NCBI GenBank assembly: GCA_016124745.1
Contig: WGNC01000015.1
Location: 17,361-81,360 of the forward strand
DNA from: Thiobacillus sp.
GTDB taxonomy: Bacteria > Pseudomonadota > Gammaproteobacteria > Burkholderiales > Thiobacillaceae
Direction: 5' to 3'
Length of the DNA: 64,000 nucleotides
A model generated the notes under the pieces. The model was not told the origin of the DNA, searched no databases, and was given only the letters and a program-made list of their open reading frames with translations. Made by a program: the position numbers and the translations under genes. Positions 61,120 through 64,000 of this stretch are shown here, piece by piece (positions within the stretch are counted from its first letter, which is position 1; the number at the start of each line of letters is the position of its first letter).

Positions 61120-62178
61120 ATGGACATCACGCCCTACCTCAAACTGCTGCGCGACAAGGAAGGCTCGGACCTGTTCTTCACGGTCGGCGCGCCGGTCAAG
61201 ATCAAGATCGAAGGCCAGGTCAGCTCCGTCGGCAAGACCGTGCTGACCGGTGAGCTGACCCGCGCCGCGGCCTACGGCGTCATGTCGAACACGCAGATCG
61301 AGCACTTCGAGCAGACGATGGAGAGCGATTTCGCGATCTCGCTGGAGGACAAGTCGGCGCGCTTCCGCGTCAACGTCTTCCGCCAGCGCGGCGAGGTCGG
61401 CCTGGTGCTGCGCCGGATCCCGGCGACCATCCCGAGCATCGACGAGTTGGCCTTGCCGGAGGTCCTGAAGTCGCTGGTGATGCACAAGCGCGGCCTGATC
61501 CTGATGGTCGGCGCGACCGGCTCGGGCAAGTCGACGACGCTCGCGGCGATGGTCAACGAGCGCAACCAGAAGATGTCCGGCCACATCCTCACCATCGAGG
61601 ACCCGATCGAATTCTCGCACCCCAACCTGAAATCGATCGTCAACCAGCGCGAAATCGGCGTGGATACGCTGAATTACCGCGCGGCGCTGCGCGCATCGCT
61701 GCGCGAAGCGCCGGACGTGATCCTGATCGGCGAAATCCGCGATCGCGAAACGATGGAGGCGGCGCTGGAACTCTGCAACACGGGCCACCTGTGCCTGTCG
61801 ACGCTGCACGCGAACAATGCGAACCAGGCGATGGAGCGCGTGATCAACCTGTTCCCGCAGGATCTCCACAAGCAGCTGTTCCTCGACCTGTCGCTGAACA
61901 TCCGCGCCGTGATTTCGCAGCGTCTCGTGCAGGGCATCGACGGCTACCGCGTGGCGGCGATCGAAATCATGATCAACACGCCGCACATCGCGGACCTGAT
62001 CCTCAAGGGGCAGGTCGGTGACGTGAAGGAGGCGATGGAGGCCAGCGGCGCCAAGGGCATGCAGACCTTCGACATGGCGCTCTACAACCTCTACAAGGAA
62101 GAGCGCATCGATCTCGAGGAGGCGCTCAACAACGCCGACTCGCGCACCAACCTCGAGGCCCGGATCAACTTCAGCTGA
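61120..62178 (+). CDS. Third PilT/PilU-family ATPase (PilU-like)
   Basis: A 352-residue pilus-type ATPase with Walker [10 protein letters not shown] (131-139), the [16 protein letters not shown] box and the His-box [14 protein letters not shown]. Its C-terminal signature [23 protein letters not shown] is of PilU type, not PilT. It is similar in layout to pilU 40 bp upstream but shorter and with different, GC-richer codons. Either an ancient paralogue or a laterally acquired copy. Its stop overlaps the convergent dtd gene by 8 bp. Whether it serves pili or another secretion machine is unknown. Confidence 0.9.
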   Translation: MDITPYLKLLRDKEGSDLFFTVGAPVKIKIEGQVSSVGKTVLTGELTRAAAYGVMSNTQIEHFEQTMESDFAISLEDKSARFRVNVFRQRGEVGLVLRRIPATIPSIDELALPEVLKSLVMHKRGLILMVGATGSGKSTTLAAMVNERNQKMSGHILTIEDPIEFSHPNLKSIVNQREIGVDTLNYRAALRASLREAPDVILIGEIRDRETMEAALELCNTGHLCLSTLHANNANQAMERVINLFPQDLHKQLFLDLSLNIRAVISQRLVQGIDGYRVAAIEIMINTPHIADLILKGQVGDVKEAMEASGAKGMQTFDMALYNLYKEERIDLEEALNNADSRTNLEARINFS

Positions 62179-62623
62179 GGGCCGGCGGAATCTCGAGCCA
62201 GAAGGTCACCGGCCCGTCGTTGACGAGCGCCACCTGCATGTCGGCCCCGAACACGCCGCTGCCGACCTCGGCGCGCTGCGCGCGGGCGCGCGTCGCCAGG
62301 TAATCGAAGAGCCGTGCGCCGAGCGCGGGTGGCGCCGCGCTGGTGAAGCTCGGCCGCCGGCCGCGCGAGGTGTCGGCGGCCAGCGTGAACTGGGGTACGA
62401 GCAGCAGCCCGCCGTCGATGTCGCGCAGGCTGAGGTTCATGCGGTCGTTCGCGTCGGGGAAGACGCGATAGTCGAGCAGGCGGGCCAGCAGCTGGTCGGC
62501 CTCGGCCTCGGTGTCCGCCGGCTGCACGCCGACCAGCACCAGCAGGCCGCGGCCGATGCTCGCGACCTGGCGTCCGCCCACCTCGACGCTGGCGCGACTG
62601 ACCCGTTGCAGCAGGCCTATCAT
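62171..62623 (-). CDS. dtd: D-aminoacyl-tRNA deacylase
   Basis: Removes D-amino acids (and glycine from tRNA-Ala) mischarged on tRNA. The 150 residues show the family layout: [13 protein letters not shown] at the start, the [18 protein letters not shown] motif (usually SQFTL, with Pro here) and the C-terminal [22 protein letters not shown]. It is the usual length. The GC content is very high, as for typA. It ends inside the third pilus ATPase gene and lies 18 bp past typA on the same strand. Confidence 0.94.
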   Translation of the reverse strand: MIGLLQRVSRASVEVGGRQVASIGRGLLVLVGVQPADTEAEADQLLARLLDYRVFPDANDRMNLSLRDIDGGLLLVPQFTLAADTSRGRRPSFTSAAPPALGARLFDYLATRARAQRAEVGSGVFGADMQVALVNDGPVTFWLEIPPALS

Positions 62624-62641
62624 CCGCCGCCCGCGGGCCGC

Positions 62642-64000
62642 TCAGACGGCCTGGCTGCGTGAATCCCGCTTGCGGTCGTTCTCTTTCAGCATGCGCTTGC
62701 GGATGCGGATCGCCGCCGGCGTGACCTCGACGAGCTCGTCGTCGGCGATGAACTCGAGGGCCTGCTCCAGATCGAAGCGGATCGGCGGGGTCAGCAGCAG
62801 GTTCTCGTCGCTGCCGGCGGCGCGGATGTTCGTCAGCTGCTTGGCCTTCAGCGGGTTGACGACCAGGTCGTTGTCGCGCGAATGCAGGCCCACGATCATG
62901 CCTTCGTAGACCTCGTCGCCGTGGCCGACGAAGAGGCGCCCGCGCTCCTGCAGGCTGAACAGCGCATAGGCCAGCGCCTTGCCCGAGCCGTTCGAGATCA
63001 GCACGCCGTTGATGCGACCGCCGATCTGGCCCGGCTTCACCGGGCCGTATTTCGCGAAGGAGTGGTAGAGCAGGCCCATGCCGGCGGTCGCCGTCAGGAA
63101 TTCGGTGCGGAAGCCGATGAGCCCGCGCGCCGGGATCGAGTAGTCGAGGCGCACGCGGCCCCGGCCGTCCGGCACCATCTCCACGAGGGTGCCGCGGCGA
63201 TTGCCGAGCCGCTCCATCACCGCGCCCTGGTAGTCCGTCGGCACGTCGACGGTCAGCTGTTCGTAGGGTTCCTGCAGCGCGCCGTCGACCTCCTTCATGA
63301 TCACCTTGGGCCGGCCGACGGACAGTTCATAGCCCTCGCGGCGCATGTTCTCGATCAGGATCGACAGGTGCAGCTCGCCGCGGCCGGACACGATGAAGCG
63401 CTTCGGGTCATCGGTCGGCTCGACGCGCAGCGCGACGTTGTGGATCAGTTCGCGCTCGAGGCGCTCGGCGAGCTGGCGGCTCGTGACGAACTGGCCTTCG
63501 CGGCCGACGAACGGCGAATCGGACACCTCGAAACTCATGCTGACGGTCGGCTCGTCGACCTTCAGCGGCGGCAGCGCCTCGACCGTGGTCGGCGCGCACA
63601 GGGTGTCGGAAATGCGGGGGGTCTCGATGCCGGTCAGGGCGACGATGTCGCCGGCCGAGGCCGACTGGCGCGCCTCGCGCGTCAGGCCGTGGAAGCCGAG
63701 CACCTCGTTGATGCGACCGCTGCGGGTGCGGCCCTCGGGGTCGATCACCGTGACGTTCATGCCGGGCGTGACGACCCCGCGCTTGATGCGGCCGATGGAA
63801 ATCGCGCCGACGTAGCTCGAATAGTCGAGCGAGATCACCTGCATCTGGAACGGACCCTCGGGGTCGACGTCAGGCGCGGCCACCTGGCGCACGATGGTCT
63901 CGAACAGCACGTTCATGTCCTGTTCCGGGCCGTCGGGCTCGTTGCGCGCGAAGCCCAGCGTCGCCGAGGTGTAGACGACGGGGAAGTCGAGCTGCTCCTC
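62642..64000 (-). CDS. typA: Translational GTPase TypA/BipA (C-terminal part; N-terminus off the right edge)
   Basis: Ribosome-binding GTPase of the elongation-factor family involved in stress and 50S assembly. The open frame continues to the window edge, beginning with EEQLDFPVVYTSA, the end of the GTPase domain; the G1-G4 motifs lie outside. Visible are domain II with GPFQMQVISLDYSSYVGAI, domain III, and the TypA-specific C-terminal domain with RGLIGFRTEFLTAT and SLQERGRLFVGHGDEVYEGMIVG. The first visible Met is not the start. Confidence 0.95.
   Translation of the reverse strand, partial: EEQLDFPVVYTSATLGFARNEPDGPEQDMNVLFETIVRQVAAPDVDPEGPFQMQVISLDYSSYVGAISIGRIKRGVVTPGMNVTVIDPEGRTRSGRINEVLGFHGLTREARQSASAGDIVALTGIETPRISDTLCAPTTVEALPPLKVDEPTVSMSFEVSDSPFVGREGQFVTSRQLAERLERELIHNVALRVEPTDDPKRFIVSGRGELHLSILIENMRREGYELSVGRPKVIMKEVDGALQEPYEQLTVDVPTDYQGAVMERLGNRRGTLVEMVPDGRGRVRLDYSIPARGLIGFRTEFLTATAGMGLLYHSFAKYGPVKPGQIGGRINGVLISNGSGKALAYALFSLQERGRLFVGHGDEVYEGMIVGLHSRDNDLVVNPLKAKQLTNIRAAGSDENLLLTPPIRFDLEQALEFIADDELVEVTPAAIRIRKRMLKENDRKRDSRSQAV

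Overview
The window is chromosomal DNA from a Gram-negative, GC-rich betaproteobacterium. The order yacG-zapD-coaE-pilD-pilC-pilB, the rpsU-yqeY-dnaG-rpoD operon, ffh/rpsP-rimM-trmD-rplS, slmA, a glutamate-cysteine ligase of the Acidithiobacillus-described type and a type IV pilus ATPase cluster point to the Nitrosomonadales/Thiobacillaceae, Thiobacillus-like. That placement is inferred from family and gene-order knowledge; no search was run. No rRNA, CRISPR array, prophage or complete insertion sequence is visible. The window is cut inside ilvA on the left and typA on the right.

Layout. 0-9 kb: ilvA (partial) divergent from rpiA; then a leftward pilB-pilC-pilD-coaE-zapD-yacG operon, a CorC/HlyC-type membrane protein and a CcsA-like cytochrome-c assembly protein. 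9-14 kb, rightward: ffh, rpsP-rimM-trmD-rplS (closed by a strong terminator), a methylguanine methyltransferase and xerD. 14-19 kb, leftward: a macro-domain protein, a GCS2-type carboxylate-amine ligase and an aspartoacylase-like amidohydrolase form one operon with its own promoter. Upstream of it lies folB-tauE-(second aspartoacylase-like gene). 19-22 kb: plsY, an unknown membrane protein, tsaD and a small lipoprotein. 22.5-27 kb: rpsU-yqeY-dnaG-rpoD and a CAT-anticodon tRNA. 27-29.6 kb: two family 9 glycosyltransferases in lower-GC DNA. 29.6-36 kb: slmA; then leftward moeB-like, an HMA-like small protein, ctpA, envC-like and gpmI.

35.8-44 kb: an ArsR-family repressor with two cysteines spaced exactly as in persulfide sensors. 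It is followed by an RND pump, a DUF2892 membrane protein, a membrane rhodanese, glutaredoxin, thioredoxin-2, secB, an SH3 protein and gpsA. 44-58 kb: a 1209-residue PAS/GAF/GGDEF/EAL protein, trmL, gshA-gshB-apbE, a permease-less PTS (IIA-HPr-EI), a dynamin-like GTPase, and yggU-yggT-proC-yggS. 58-64 kb: pilT, pilU and a third PilU-like ATPase, then dtd and typA.

Most functions are housekeeping: translation, replication, division (ZapD, SlmA, EnvC, XerD), glutathione synthesis and type IV pili. The parts that deserve attention are (1) the macro/ligase/amidohydrolase operon, (2) the ArsR-RND-rhodanese-redoxin block, which reads as a reactive-sulfur response, (3) a roughly 150-bp imperfect palindrome between yggS and proC, (4) a terminator-shaped hairpin inside the start of pilD, and (5) a composition change near 60.8 kb.
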